Below are positions 52,218-59,368 of a stretch of DNA of 59,368 bases, piece by piece. Below the pieces are notes generated by a model that saw only the letters and a list, made by a program, of their open reading frames with translations, was not told the DNA's origin and did not search any database. The position numbers and the translations under genes were made by a program. Position 1 is the first letter of the stretch, and each line of letters starts with the position of its first letter. The stretch covers positions 1 to 59,368 of the forward strand of contig DAISGI010000014.1 of the NCBI GenBank assembly GCA_036823195.1, read 5' to 3'. The DNA is from UBA4874 sp002399435 (lineage in GTDB: Bacteria > Bacillota > Clostridia > Caldicoprobacterales > DTU083).

Positions 52218-53636
52218 TCAGGATACCTTCGATCCCGATTTCTCAGTTGCCTTCCCTGCCTCTCCATCTTCTGCCTCACCGGCAGCACATTCGGAAGCAG
52301 CAGTGCCGCCATGTTTCTCACTCCAGATACGATCTGCGGTCCCGGCCCATTTCTCCGCCGTATCTTCACATTTTCCACTCAACTCGTCAATGTCTTCCGG
52401 CTGAATAAAGTCTGTGGAAAAGGCTCCGGATTTCTTCACCATTTCCCTCAGCCGGTTCGGGTTATCCAGCAGCGGGCAGGGACGAAGCATGTTGTCATTG
52501 AAAGGCTGACCCTTGTGATACTGCTGGAACAAAGGCGATTGCAATGCCTCCAGTAAGGTTTGATTATGGATATTGCAGTTCGCATAATGAATAAAGGCAC
52601 AGGGTTCAATATCACCATTTGCATTGATATGCAGATATCTTCGTCCACCGGCGATACATCCGTCCACATATTCCCCGTCGTTCCAGAAATCCATGGTGAA
52701 CAGCTCTTTGGTGTTGCGGAATTTGCGAATCTGACGATACATAAACTCACGCTGCTCTGCTGTCACCATCAAATCCGGAACCGCATCCACGCCTACCGGC
52801 ATATAAGTAAAGTACCATGCGAACTTCGCTCCCTGGTTAATCAGGAAATCCGTAAATTCCTCACTGCCGATTACTTCGGTGTTGGCTCTTGTATAGCAAA
52901 GGGAGGCGCCAAACGCCAGCTTTTTGCTTCGGAGAAGGTCCATGGCCTGAATCACCTTTTGATAGGTTCCCTTCCCGCGTCTGGAATCCGTTGCTTCCTC
53001 AAATCCCTCAATGCTGATGGCAGGCACAAAATTTTTGACGCGCAGCATCTCGTTGGCAAAGTCCTCATCAATCAGCGTACCGTTGGTAAATGCAAGGAAC
53101 TCACAGTCGCTGTGTTTCTCACAAAGACGGATAATATCCTTTTTCCGCACCAGCGGCTCCCCGCCGGAATAGATATAGAAATAAACGCCAAGCTCTTTCC
53201 CCTGCTCAATGATGCTGTCCAGGGTATCATAGTCCATGGAAAGCTTGTTGCCATACTCTGCTGCCCAACAGCCTGTGCATTTTAAATTACATGCAGAAGT
53301 GGGATCCATCAGAATTGCCCACGGGACATTGCAGTCATATTTCTTTCTGTTCTCCTCCTGCAGCGGACCACCCTTCATATTTGCATTCAGGATAAAGTTC
53401 ATAAAAACAGTCTTCCGGACCCCGGGGTCGATATCGTCCCACAAACTGAGAATCAATTTGTACCAGTTGTTATCCTTATCTTCAATCACTCTTCGAAAAA
53501 CTTTCCGTTGACTTAACACAGCGTCTTTCCGGTCCAAACGATCCACCCAATCCAGAAGATTTGGAATATTTTTTCTGGGATTGGAATCCAAATAGGAATA
53601 TGCCAGCTTTATCCCTGTACCAAGTGCCTTATTCAT
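52218..53636 (-). CDS. Radical SAM protein with SPASM-like C-terminal region
   Basis: 472 residues. The cluster motif CNLKC-TGC (Cys116, Cys120, Cys123) follows an N-terminal helical domain of about 100 residues; YSGGEPL is the SAM-binding GGE motif. In the C-terminal half several cysteines (DGCIAGGRRYLHINANGDIEPCAF, NCN, RPCPLL) fit a SPASM-type auxiliary cluster. The last 50 residues are low-complexity, rich in Ala, Glu, Gly and Lys. Family members modify peptides or act as maturases or as heme-like enzymes; no peptide substrate is seen nearby. ATG 53636. Confidence 0.88.
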   Translation of the reverse strand: MNKALGTGIKLAYSYLDSNPRKNIPNLLDWVDRLDRKDAVLSQRKVFRRVIEDKDNNWYKLILSLWDDIDPGVRKTVFMNFILNANMKGGPLQEENRKKYDCNVPWAILMDPTSACNLKCTGCWAAEYGNKLSMDYDTLDSIIEQGKELGVYFYIYSGGEPLVRKKDIIRLCEKHSDCEFLAFTNGTLIDEDFANEMLRVKNFVPAISIEGFEEATDSRRGKGTYQKVIQAMDLLRSKKLAFGASLCYTRANTEVIGSEEFTDFLINQGAKFAWYFTYMPVGVDAVPDLMVTAEQREFMYRQIRKFRNTKELFTMDFWNDGEYVDGCIAGGRRYLHINANGDIEPCAFIHYANCNIHNQTLLEALQSPLFQQYHKGQPFNDNMLRPCPLLDNPNRLREMVKKSGAFSTDFIQPEDIDELSGKCEDTAEKWAGTADRIWSEKHGGTAASECAAGEAEDGEAGKATEKSGSKVS

Positions 53637-53714
53637 ACATCAAACCTCCTCTTCTTACTTCCACCTGAAAACTCTATGGTTTATTTTAGCATAACCCATA
53701 TTCCCGGTAATTAG

Positions 53715-53761
53715 ACAAAGCAGGCAACGTGTAAAAATGCCTTACACGTTGCCTGCTTTGT
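53715..53761. repeat. Perfect 20-bp-stem hairpin without U-run
   Basis: ACAAAGCAGGCAACGTGTAA and its exact complement, separated by 7 nt. It lies 37 bp downstream of the ThyX-like gene on the minus strand. T-runs lie upstream of the stem in that direction, not downstream. Confidence 0.85.
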
Positions 53762-53798
53762 AAAAACGAAAATCCTTTCCCGGCACGGATAAAAAGAT

Positions 53799-54416
53799 TT
53801 ATTCCCCAAGGGTAATCAAATCCGTGGCATAGGGCAGCGTCCTGATATAATCACAGAAGGTATGCCATTCGCTCAGTTTGTGATTTTTCCGGGAATGGTA
53901 AATATTTGCCAGCACCTCATAATTGAGGGAGCAGGTCCGGAGCTGGTTGTAGCTGGACGGAAGCAGCTGAATCATATCCATCCAGACCTGTCGGTCCTTC
54001 GTCCGAAGATACTCCTGTCTGAGCTCTTCCAGATACGCAACGATTTCGCTCAGCTTCTCCCTGGTCTTTGGAGTCATCTGATCATGGCTGAACTGATCCA
54101 TACGGAATTCCCGGCTGTGTATTTTATGCATGGTGCTCGTGGAATTGGAAACCGTGCCCACCTTATAGGTATCAAACTCTTTCCACCAATAGATCGGTGC
54201 ATTGATGTCAACCGAGACAAAGATCTGTCTCAGAAATTTTCTGTGATCCCGTCCCGCTTTGCAAAGGCGCTTTGCAAGAGCCAGGTCATTTTCTCCCAAT
54301 ATATATTTCCCGGCCTTGAAACAACTGTCCATTCGATTCCAGCTGTTCATGGGATTTCTTGCACCGCGGATCGCATTTTCGAAGTTCATGACACTGGAAT
54401 TCCCTACTGTCAACAT
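53799..54416 (-). CDS. Phage-type protein of unknown function, ThyX-superfamily-like
   Basis: 205 residues. It resembles proteins seen in phages and clostridial chromosomes: AAIRGARNPMNSWN-like start (here ENAIRGARNPMNSWN), DHRKFLRQIFVSVDINAP, YWWKEFDTYKVGTVSNS and LLPSSYNQLRT, RKNHKLSEWHTFC. The order of a Trp-rich segment, then a Ser/Thr-rich STSTMHK and a closing helix recalls FAD-dependent thymidylate synthase, but the RHRxxSxNExSxRY signature is absent. I infer a ThyX-fold relative, not a proven synthase. ATG 54416 has GGAGGG upstream. It sits between two unrelated metal or radical enzymes on the same strand. Confidence 0.5.
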   Translation of the reverse strand: MLTVGNSSVMNFENAIRGARNPMNSWNRMDSCFKAGKYILGENDLALAKRLCKAGRDHRKFLRQIFVSVDINAPIYWWKEFDTYKVGTVSNSTSTMHKIHSREFRMDQFSHDQMTPKTREKLSEIVAYLEELRQEYLRTKDRQVWMDMIQLLPSSYNQLRTCSLNYEVLANIYHSRKNHKLSEWHTFCDYIRTLPYATDLITLGE

Positions 54417-54503
54417 AAGATCCCTCCAACAATATAAAATAGGAAAGAAAGAACCTCAGGCAAAGCTTTCGGGGTTTCACCGGGGTTCCTTCAGCAATAC
54501 ACC

Positions 54504-55376
54504 TTATAAATCAATGCCCAGGACGTTTTTCACGAGCAGACCAACCACAAAGGAAATTGTCGCAACTCCAAGGCTGATCCCGGCCATTACAAGAAAATTC
54601 CGGCGGAATGGCCTGCCTTTGGCAATGGAAATGTAATAATTAAAACCGGCAATAATTGTAACGGCAATCAGCAGCGTAATACCCAGGGCCCAAAGATAGC
54701 TGCCGGATGGCAAAATCAGATAGGGAATGATCAGCAGCGCAACGGTCACCAGATAGGCAGTTCCCGTATATGTAGCGGATTTGGCCGCATCCTTCTGTCC
54801 TGCCTCACGGGAGGAAAGATAGCCGGAAGCCGCCATGGACAGCGTCGCAGACACGCCCGTAATCAATCCCGCCATGGCAATGACATGCGTATTCTGCATG
54901 GCCAGGGTATATCCTGCCAGAGAGCCGGTGAGCTCCACCAGCGCATCATTCATCCCCAGCACCATATCCCCCAGATAATGCAGGCGTTCCTCATCCAGCA
55001 TGTCCAGCAGCTCCTGCTCATGATGCTCTTCATCCTCCAGAATCTGCTTCAGTTCGGGAATGGCATTGATATTCTCCCTATAGAATTCGATTGCCTGATC
55101 CTCACCATTTTCCAATTTCTGAATGATAAACGTATATCCCAGAATCCGGGCGGCCAATATATTCCAAAACAGCCAGAAATGCCGGGGCTTCAGCTTGCAG
55201 CCTGTATACTTCGCAAAGGTCGCTGCATGTCGGGATTCTTCCCTGGATATGGTCTGAAGCGTTTCCCACTCACTTTCCTCTTTCGTAAGCCGGGCAATCC
55301 TCTCATATAAAGCTGCTCCGTCCACTTCCTGCTGCTGAAGTATCCGAAAAGAAATCTTGTCTGATCCTGCTTCCAT
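54504..55376 (-). CDS. Ferritin-like / VIT1 (CCC1) metal transporter fusion
   Basis: 290 residues. The first 130 form a rubrerythrin/ferritin-like four-helix bundle with iron ligands in EVDGAALYERIA, EESRHAATF and EDEEHHEQELLDML. From 130 the VIT1/CCC1 membrane domain starts (YLGDMVLGMNDALVELTGSLAGYTLAM), with five helices and the SMAASGYLSSREA motif. Such proteins (MbfA/Er-VIT1 type) sense or oxidise iron and export iron or manganese. The start ATG 55376 has AAAGGAG upstream. There is a TATAAT-like promoter area at 55400-55415 on the minus strand, with no clear Fur box. Confidence 0.9.
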   Translation of the reverse strand: MEAGSDKISFRILQQQEVDGAALYERIARLTKEESEWETLQTISREESRHAATFAKYTGCKLKPRHFWLFWNILAARILGYTFIIQKLENGEDQAIEFYRENINAIPELKQILEDEEHHEQELLDMLDEERLHYLGDMVLGMNDALVELTGSLAGYTLAMQNTHVIAMAGLITGVSATLSMAASGYLSSREAGQKDAAKSATYTGTAYLVTVALLIIPYLILPSGSYLWALGITLLIAVTIIAGFNYYISIAKGRPFRRNFLVMAGISLGVATISFVVGLLVKNVLGIDL

Positions 55377-55682
55377 TCTTTTTCTCCTTTCTTTCCTGTT
55401 ATATTATATAGTATAGCACAACAAAGCAGAATTTTATCAGTCTCCATAGCAATGAAAATTTCGGTGTAAATGTGATTAAAAATATCCGGCTGAATTTTGC
55501 AGATAATATTTTTTTCTGGATTACAAGCGTTTTTGAGTCCTGTTGACAAACAAAGAAACCAGTAAATACTGATTCTTTCAGCATGCCGCATTAAAATCGG
55601 ATATCAATCACAATAATATTATAATTTCTGGTCTTATAACTGAAAAAACGGGGATCAGCTTATCCACTGAAACCCGCTTATA
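55377..55682. other. AT-rich intergenic stretch
   Basis: Between the VIT1 gene and the tRNA. It holds the probable minus-strand promoter of the VIT1 gene near 55400-55415 (TATACTATATAAT). On the plus strand TTGACA at 55542 has no convincing -10 box or gene. No ORF with a ribosome site is visible. Confidence 0.4.
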
Positions 55683-55775
55683 TGGCGGAGAAGGAGGGAT
55701 TCGAACCCTCGAGACGCTTGTGGCGCCTACACGATTTCCAGTCGTGCGCCCTCGACCAAACTAGGCGACTTCTCC
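55683..55775 (-). tRNA. tRNA-Ser (anticodon GGA)
   Basis: Acceptor arms GGAGAAG and CTTCTCC, then discriminator G and an encoded CCA. The anticodon stem CACGA-CTGGAAA-TCGTG shows anticodon GGA. A long variable arm (TAGGCGCCACAAGCGTCTC) and the T arm with GGTTCGAATCCC are as in tRNA-Ser. 93 nt including CCA. Confidence 0.97.
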
Positions 55776-55886
55776 ATATCACTGATTCAATTATAAATGG
55801 GATTTTCTCCCGCTGCCCTTCGATCGGCCTCTTCCCGGACGATATCCAACCGCCGAAAACAAAAGACACGAACAACAGCAAGTATT

Positions 55887-55915
55887 ATATTACACCAACA
55901 AAACAACCTTGTCAA
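55887..55915 (-). promoter_or_regulatory. Promoter of tRNA-Ser
   Basis: Minus strand: TTGACA (55915-55910), 17 bp, TAATAT (55892-55887). Confidence 0.7.
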
Positions 55916-55938
55916 CGATCTGATGAGAAAAAAATAGG

Positions 55939-55967
55939 TTGACAAATACCGAATCCGTCCATATTAT
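55939..55967 (+). promoter_or_regulatory. Promoter of nagA
   Basis: TTGACA (55939-55944), 17 bp, TATTAT (55962-55967). Divergent from the tRNA promoter, with 23 bp between the two -35 boxes. Confidence 0.8.
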
Positions 55968-56045
55968 GGAGCTAAGCAGACAACCGCCTGTGATACACTA
56001 CTGCTTGATAAATTTATTTTGAAGTTCATAAGGATGGTGATTGGA

Positions 56046-57221
56046 TTGAAAACCTGTTTTGTAAATGCGAAAGTGTTGACACCGCTGCAAAGAAAAGATG
56101 CTGTTGTGGTGGTGGAAAATGGAAAGATTGCCGGAGTCGATTCCCGGCTGGATCCGCCTCCCGATATGCAGGTAATCGACGCAAAGGGCTGCTACCTGTC
56201 TCCGGGGTTCATTGACATCCATGTACACGGCGGCGGCGGATACAGTGCCATGACCGGCAATCCGGAGGATGTCGTCAGAATGTGCAGCGCACATGCACAG
56301 TATGGAACGACTTCGATCCTGCCCACGACCACGACTGCACAGATCCCAAAGCTGAAAACATCTATGGACGGCGTCCGGAAAGCGCAGCCAGTCTGCAGGG
56401 ACTCCAACATTCTCGGGATCCATCTGGAAGGCCCGTTTCTTTCCAGAAATCAAAAAGGTGCGCAGAACGAAGAGAATATATTGAAGCCCACCGAATGCGA
56501 CTACGAGGAACTGCTGGATTACTGGCACGGAATCCGAATGATGGGAGCGGCTCCCGAGGTGGAAGGCTGCCTCGAACTGGGCCGTGCCCTGGAAAAGCGC
56601 AACATTGTCCCATCTGTAGCCCATTCCGATGCCACCTATGATGAAACCGTGAAAGCCCTGGAATACGGCTACTGTGACATCACGCATATTTACTCCGGCT
56701 GTTCCAGCGTCATCCGGAGAAACGCCTATCGGATTGCCGGAGTGGTGGAAGCCGGACTGGTACGGGATGAATATACTGTTCAGATGATTGCCGATTTAAA
56801 ACATCTGCCCGTCGCCCTGATTCAACTGATCTATAAATGCAAGGGAGCGGACCGGATTTCCCTGATCACGGACGGACTGGAATATGCCGCATCCGAATTG
56901 AAGGAAGGCACGGTCTACCGTCAGCCGGGCGGTGTGGAGACAGTATATGAAGACGGTGTCATGAAGCTGCTGGACCGGCAGGCTTTTGCAGGGAGCGTGG
57001 CCACCTGCAATAAACTGGTACATAATCTTTACAAACATGCAGATATCCCTTTGCTGGACACCGTAAAAATGGCTACTTGGACACCAGCCAGACGAATCGG
57101 CGTTGCCGACCGGAAAGGGCTGATCACTGAAGGATACGATGCGGATCTCCTTTTGTTTGACGACAACATTGATATGAAAATGGTAATGGTCAACGGAAAC
57201 ATGCTCTTCAACCGCTTATAG
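56046..57221 (+). CDS. nagA: N-acetylglucosamine-6-phosphate deacetylase
   Basis: 391 residues. It removes acetate from GlcNAc-6-phosphate in amino sugar catabolism and cell-wall recycling. Metal site HVHGGGGYSAMTG near 56-68, LEGPF, VAHSDATYDE with the ligand His, THIYSGCSSVIRRN and the catalytic Asp in LITDGLEYA. I start it at TTG 56046, with AGGATGGTGA upstream and the usual start MKTCFVNAKV; ATG codons at 56019 and 56034 are possible alternatives. No nagB or phosphotransferase gene follows; it has its own promoter. Confidence 0.93.
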   Translation: MKTCFVNAKVLTPLQRKDAVVVVENGKIAGVDSRLDPPPDMQVIDAKGCYLSPGFIDIHVHGGGGYSAMTGNPEDVVRMCSAHAQYGTTSILPTTTTAQIPKLKTSMDGVRKAQPVCRDSNILGIHLEGPFLSRNQKGAQNEENILKPTECDYEELLDYWHGIRMMGAAPEVEGCLELGRALEKRNIVPSVAHSDATYDETVKALEYGYCDITHIYSGCSSVIRRNAYRIAGVVEAGLVRDEYTVQMIADLKHLPVALIQLIYKCKGADRISLITDGLEYAASELKEGTVYRQPGGVETVYEDGVMKLLDRQAFAGSVATCNKLVHNLYKHADIPLLDTVKMATWTPARRIGVADRKGLITEGYDADLLLFDDNIDMKMVMVNGNMLFNRL

Positions 57222-57312
57222 GTTTTCAGGCTGATGTTTCAAATAGCAGTAAAACGGTACAAAATGGATGATAATTCAAAAAATATGGAGTTGGAAAGGC
57301 ATATTAAATAGG

Positions 57313-57714
57313 ATGGATTATAATGAATGTATCCCCCTTCGTCCACATCATGGACTATGCATACCTCACTATACAGGGTATGGGTACGACGCCCGGTTTG
57401 TGAAAAATATGGATGATATCATTGACCACTTCAACGATCATCCGGATCAGAAAATCGTTCTGCGGATATCTGCGGATGTTTTGTGCCTCAGTTGTCCAAA
57501 CAACCAACACGGCAGTTGCAACAAAGAAAAAACTGTTGCCTTATATGACCGAAGCTGTTTAACCTTATGTGGATTTTCGGAGGGCCAGCAATTAAAATGG
57601 GGTGACTTTCTTCAAGCCATTACGAAAACGCTGATGGAAACCTCCCAATGGGAACGAATCTGCGGAGATTGCCAATGGCTGCAGCTATGTCAGAAAACGC
57701 ATTCAGGCATCTGA
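57313..57714 (+). CDS. DUF1284 protein
   Basis: 133 residues. It has the family pattern LRPHHGLCIPHYTGYGYDARFVKNM at the start, ISADVLCLSCPNN then CNKEK, and closes with CGDCQWLQLC. The eight or so cysteines in CxxC pairs suggest metal or iron-sulfur binding; function is not known. ATG 57313 has only a weak ribosome site (TAGG directly adjacent); an ATG 45 bp earlier is not better. It is 91 bp downstream of nagA and may be in the same transcript. Confidence 0.75.
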   Translation: MDYNECIPLRPHHGLCIPHYTGYGYDARFVKNMDDIIDHFNDHPDQKIVLRISADVLCLSCPNNQHGSCNKEKTVALYDRSCLTLCGFSEGQQLKWGDFLQAITKTLMETSQWERICGDCQWLQLCQKTHSGI

Positions 57715-57817
57715 GTCTTGATACTGAGCAATTCCTTTTATCCAGCGTACCATTCATACCGGCAACACTGATAACATATAATACAGTATGTCAATTTGTC
57801 ACTCGGAGGTGTTGGAT

Positions 57818-58978
57818 TTGGTCATCCACCGCGTATCACAGGGAGAAACATTATATGGAATAGCAGGAGTGTATGGGGTTCCCGCTTCTTCCATTGCAGA
57901 AGTCAACGGCCTGTCCGAAACAGAGGAGCTGGTAACCGGGATGGAGCTGGTCATACCGGTTGGGGACACCATAAACAACCAGCTGCTGCGGGTACTGCAG
58001 AACCGTCCCTCCATTGAAACCCTGGGCTATCTGCTTCCCGGGGCAGCTGCGGCCAATCTTGTCCGCCAGATCGGACCGGACCTTACTTATCTGGGATTGT
58101 TTGATTTTCCGGTTACCGAAACCGGAGAGATACAGGGCACATTGGATGAGGATATTCTGACAGCCGCCAATGAGGTAAACACAGCCCTGCTCCCCGTTCT
58201 GACCAACAATCGGGCAGAAGAAGGATTCAGTCCGGAACTGGGGCATTCTATCATAGAAGCCGCCAACCGGCAGAACTTTATCGGCAACGTCCTGGAAATG
58301 CTGGATCAATACGATTTAAGGGGCATTATCATCGACTTCGAAAACCTGAATCCGGAAGACAGGAACCTTTTTACGGAGTTTATCGGGCAACTGGCACAGG
58401 AACTCCATGACGACGGAAAAATCCTCATCCTGAACCTGGCCCCCAAGTGGGAGGATGTGCCGGATGCCTCCTGGTCGGGATTCTTTGATTACAGTGCCCT
58501 GGGGCCTTTGGTGGACCGGGCTGCGATTATGACCTATGAATGGGGATATATCAGCGGGCCGCCGCAGCCTACGGCCCCCATTGAAAACGTACGGAGAGTC
58601 CTGGCGTTTGCCCTTGCCAACAATATTCCGGCCGATAAAATACTGATGGGCATGACACTGTACGGATATAACTGGGAGCTCCCCGATACTCCGGATAACC
58701 TGGCGACCACAGTCACGCAGCCGCAAGTATGGGATCTGGCAAGGAGATACGGCGCTTTCATCCAGTTTGATGAAACAGCCGGGCAGCCGTCCCTGAACTA
58801 CATCAACGATCAGGGGACAGAGCATGAAATCTGGTTTGAAGATGCCCGCAGCCATTATCTCAAATACCAGCTGGCCATGGAGACCGGCCTGCGCGGAGTG
58901 TTCTACTGGATCATCAATCAACCCTTCCCCGGTACCTACTATATGGTCACCCATCTGTTTACGGTGGAGAAGCTGTAA
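57818..58978 (+). CDS. LysM-GH18 spore-cortex-type hydrolase (SleL/YaaH-like)
   Basis: 386 residues from TTG 57818, seven nt after GGAGGT. One LysM domain (VIHRVSQGETLYGIAGVYGVP ... MELVIPV, 2-48) for peptidoglycan binding is followed by a GH18 barrel: LTYLGLFDFPVTETG, DLRGIIIDFENLNPEDR with the catalytic Glu175, and RAAIMTYEW and GVFYWIINQPFPG. This layout is that of YaaH/SleL, which cleave cortex fragments during spore germination. No signal peptide, as usual for spore proteins. Spore role is inferred from the family. Confidence 0.9.
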   Translation: MVIHRVSQGETLYGIAGVYGVPASSIAEVNGLSETEELVTGMELVIPVGDTINNQLLRVLQNRPSIETLGYLLPGAAAANLVRQIGPDLTYLGLFDFPVTETGEIQGTLDEDILTAANEVNTALLPVLTNNRAEEGFSPELGHSIIEAANRQNFIGNVLEMLDQYDLRGIIIDFENLNPEDRNLFTEFIGQLAQELHDDGKILILNLAPKWEDVPDASWSGFFDYSALGPLVDRAAIMTYEWGYISGPPQPTAPIENVRRVLAFALANNIPADKILMGMTLYGYNWELPDTPDNLATTVTQPQVWDLARRYGAFIQFDETAGQPSLNYINDQGTEHEIWFEDARSHYLKYQLAMETGLRGVFYWIINQPFPGTYYMVTHLFTVEKL

Positions 58979-59368
58979 AGTATCAGGAAACGGCAGCTGT
59001 TTTTCAAATTCGGGGCAGCAAGTAATATATGAAAAACAAAATACCGACAAGTGCTGTCTTACAAGTCCTGTCTTACAAGTCCTGTCTTATAGATGAGGAG
59101 AATCAGAAACGGGATATAAAGAAAGATAAAATGAGAGAAAACATGAAAGGAAGGCATATCTTCCCTGAGACAGCCTCTGAATGCCGATAAACATAACAAT
59201 CATATAACAGATGAAATTTGACAATTCATCATTACAGATATAAAATTGGGTACGTTGTGCAAACAAGATACGACGACCCTTTTTTTAATGTTTTCGGCAG
59301 GCCTGCCTTTTTATTTTAAAAATCCCCTAATGCATAGTGTTGCTTGATTACGTTTCAACATCAGTATT
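58979..59368. other. End of window, no gene seen
   Basis: No ORF with a ribosome site. It holds the tandem repeat at 59054, a GGCAGGCCTGCC dyad at 59296-59307 followed by TTTTTATTTT (a possible weak terminator), and AT-rich sequence. Confidence 0.5.
59054..59090. repeat. 14-bp tandem repeat, two and a half copies
   Basis: ctgtcttacaagtc twice, then ctgtcttat. It lies about 75 bp after the LysM-GH18 gene. Confidence 0.85.

Noticed and set aside
55542..55570. TTGACA on the plus strand upstream of tRNA-Ser
   Set aside because: No acceptable -10 box and no plus-strand gene follows.
57264..57311. 15-codon frame before the DUF1284 gene
   Set aside because: No ribosome site and no conserved feature; the overlap of frames is likely chance.

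Overview
The window reads as chromosome of a spore-forming, low-oxygen Firmicute of the class Clostridia. The reasons are strong AGGAGG-type ribosome sites, a T-box leader, a cobalamin riboswitch, a YesMN/Lpl-type sugar uptake locus, a LysM-GH18 spore-cortex-type hydrolase, a B12-dependent ribonucleotide reductase and an [FeFe]-hydrogenase-type protein. No genus is claimed.

Layout. (1) 1-8.35 kb is visibly AT-rich and looks like cargo of an integrative element. It holds the 5' part of an element-type primase (-) and a divergent operon (+) with a small Cro/C1 regulator, a complete type I restriction-modification system (hsdM-hsdS-hsdR, type IC style) and a protein with an Abi_C/HEPN-like end. 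A bidirectional terminator at 8.33 kb marks the change to GC-richer DNA. (2) 8.4-13.35 kb (-) is a B12 salvage operon: riboswitch with terminator, corrinoid adenosyltransferase, BtuF, BtuC, BtuD, then a PhnP-like metallo-hydrolase. (3) 13.4-17 kb: proS (-) and a divergent, stand-alone [FeFe]-hydrogenase-like gene (+). (4) 17-20.5 kb (-): a heterodimeric ABC exporter. (5) 20.7-24.06 kb (-): nrdJ with two probable NrdR boxes; it consumes the adenosylcobalamin that region 2 supplies. (6) 24.3-26.1 kb (-): Pit phosphate transporter and DUF47 partner. (7) 26.2-28.9 kb (-): a methionyl-tRNA-synthetase-like protein with a broken KMSKS loop, behind a T-box. (8) 29-31.8 kb (-): a YfhO-type membrane protein.

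(9) 31.9-38.4 kb (-): a complete oligosaccharide import locus (two permeases, lipoprotein binding protein, YesM-type sensor kinase, YesN-type AraC regulator) with a probable 21-bp-spaced operator. (10) 38.7-42.1 kb: small HEAT-repeat protein, two aldo/keto reductases, a PHP phosphoesterase. (11) 42.2-48 kb: GH38 alpha-mannosidase with a P-loop kinase (-), and a GH35 beta-galactosidase (+). With region 9 and nagA these suggest use of glycan side chains. (12) 48.1-52.1 kb (+): a second heterodimeric ABC exporter behind an attenuator-like terminator. (13) 52.2-55.4 kb (-): radical SAM/SPASM protein, a protein resembling phage ThyX-superfamily proteins, and a ferritin-like/VIT1 metal transporter. 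(14) tRNA-Ser(GGA) (-) divergent from nagA (+), then a DUF1284 protein and the LysM-GH18 hydrolase.

Recurring properties: at least eight intergenic regions carry short tandem repeats of 11-22 bp, each of a different sequence, and many genes start with TTG, GTG or CTG behind a clear Shine-Dalgarno. All functions are read from protein motifs by eye; no database search was run.
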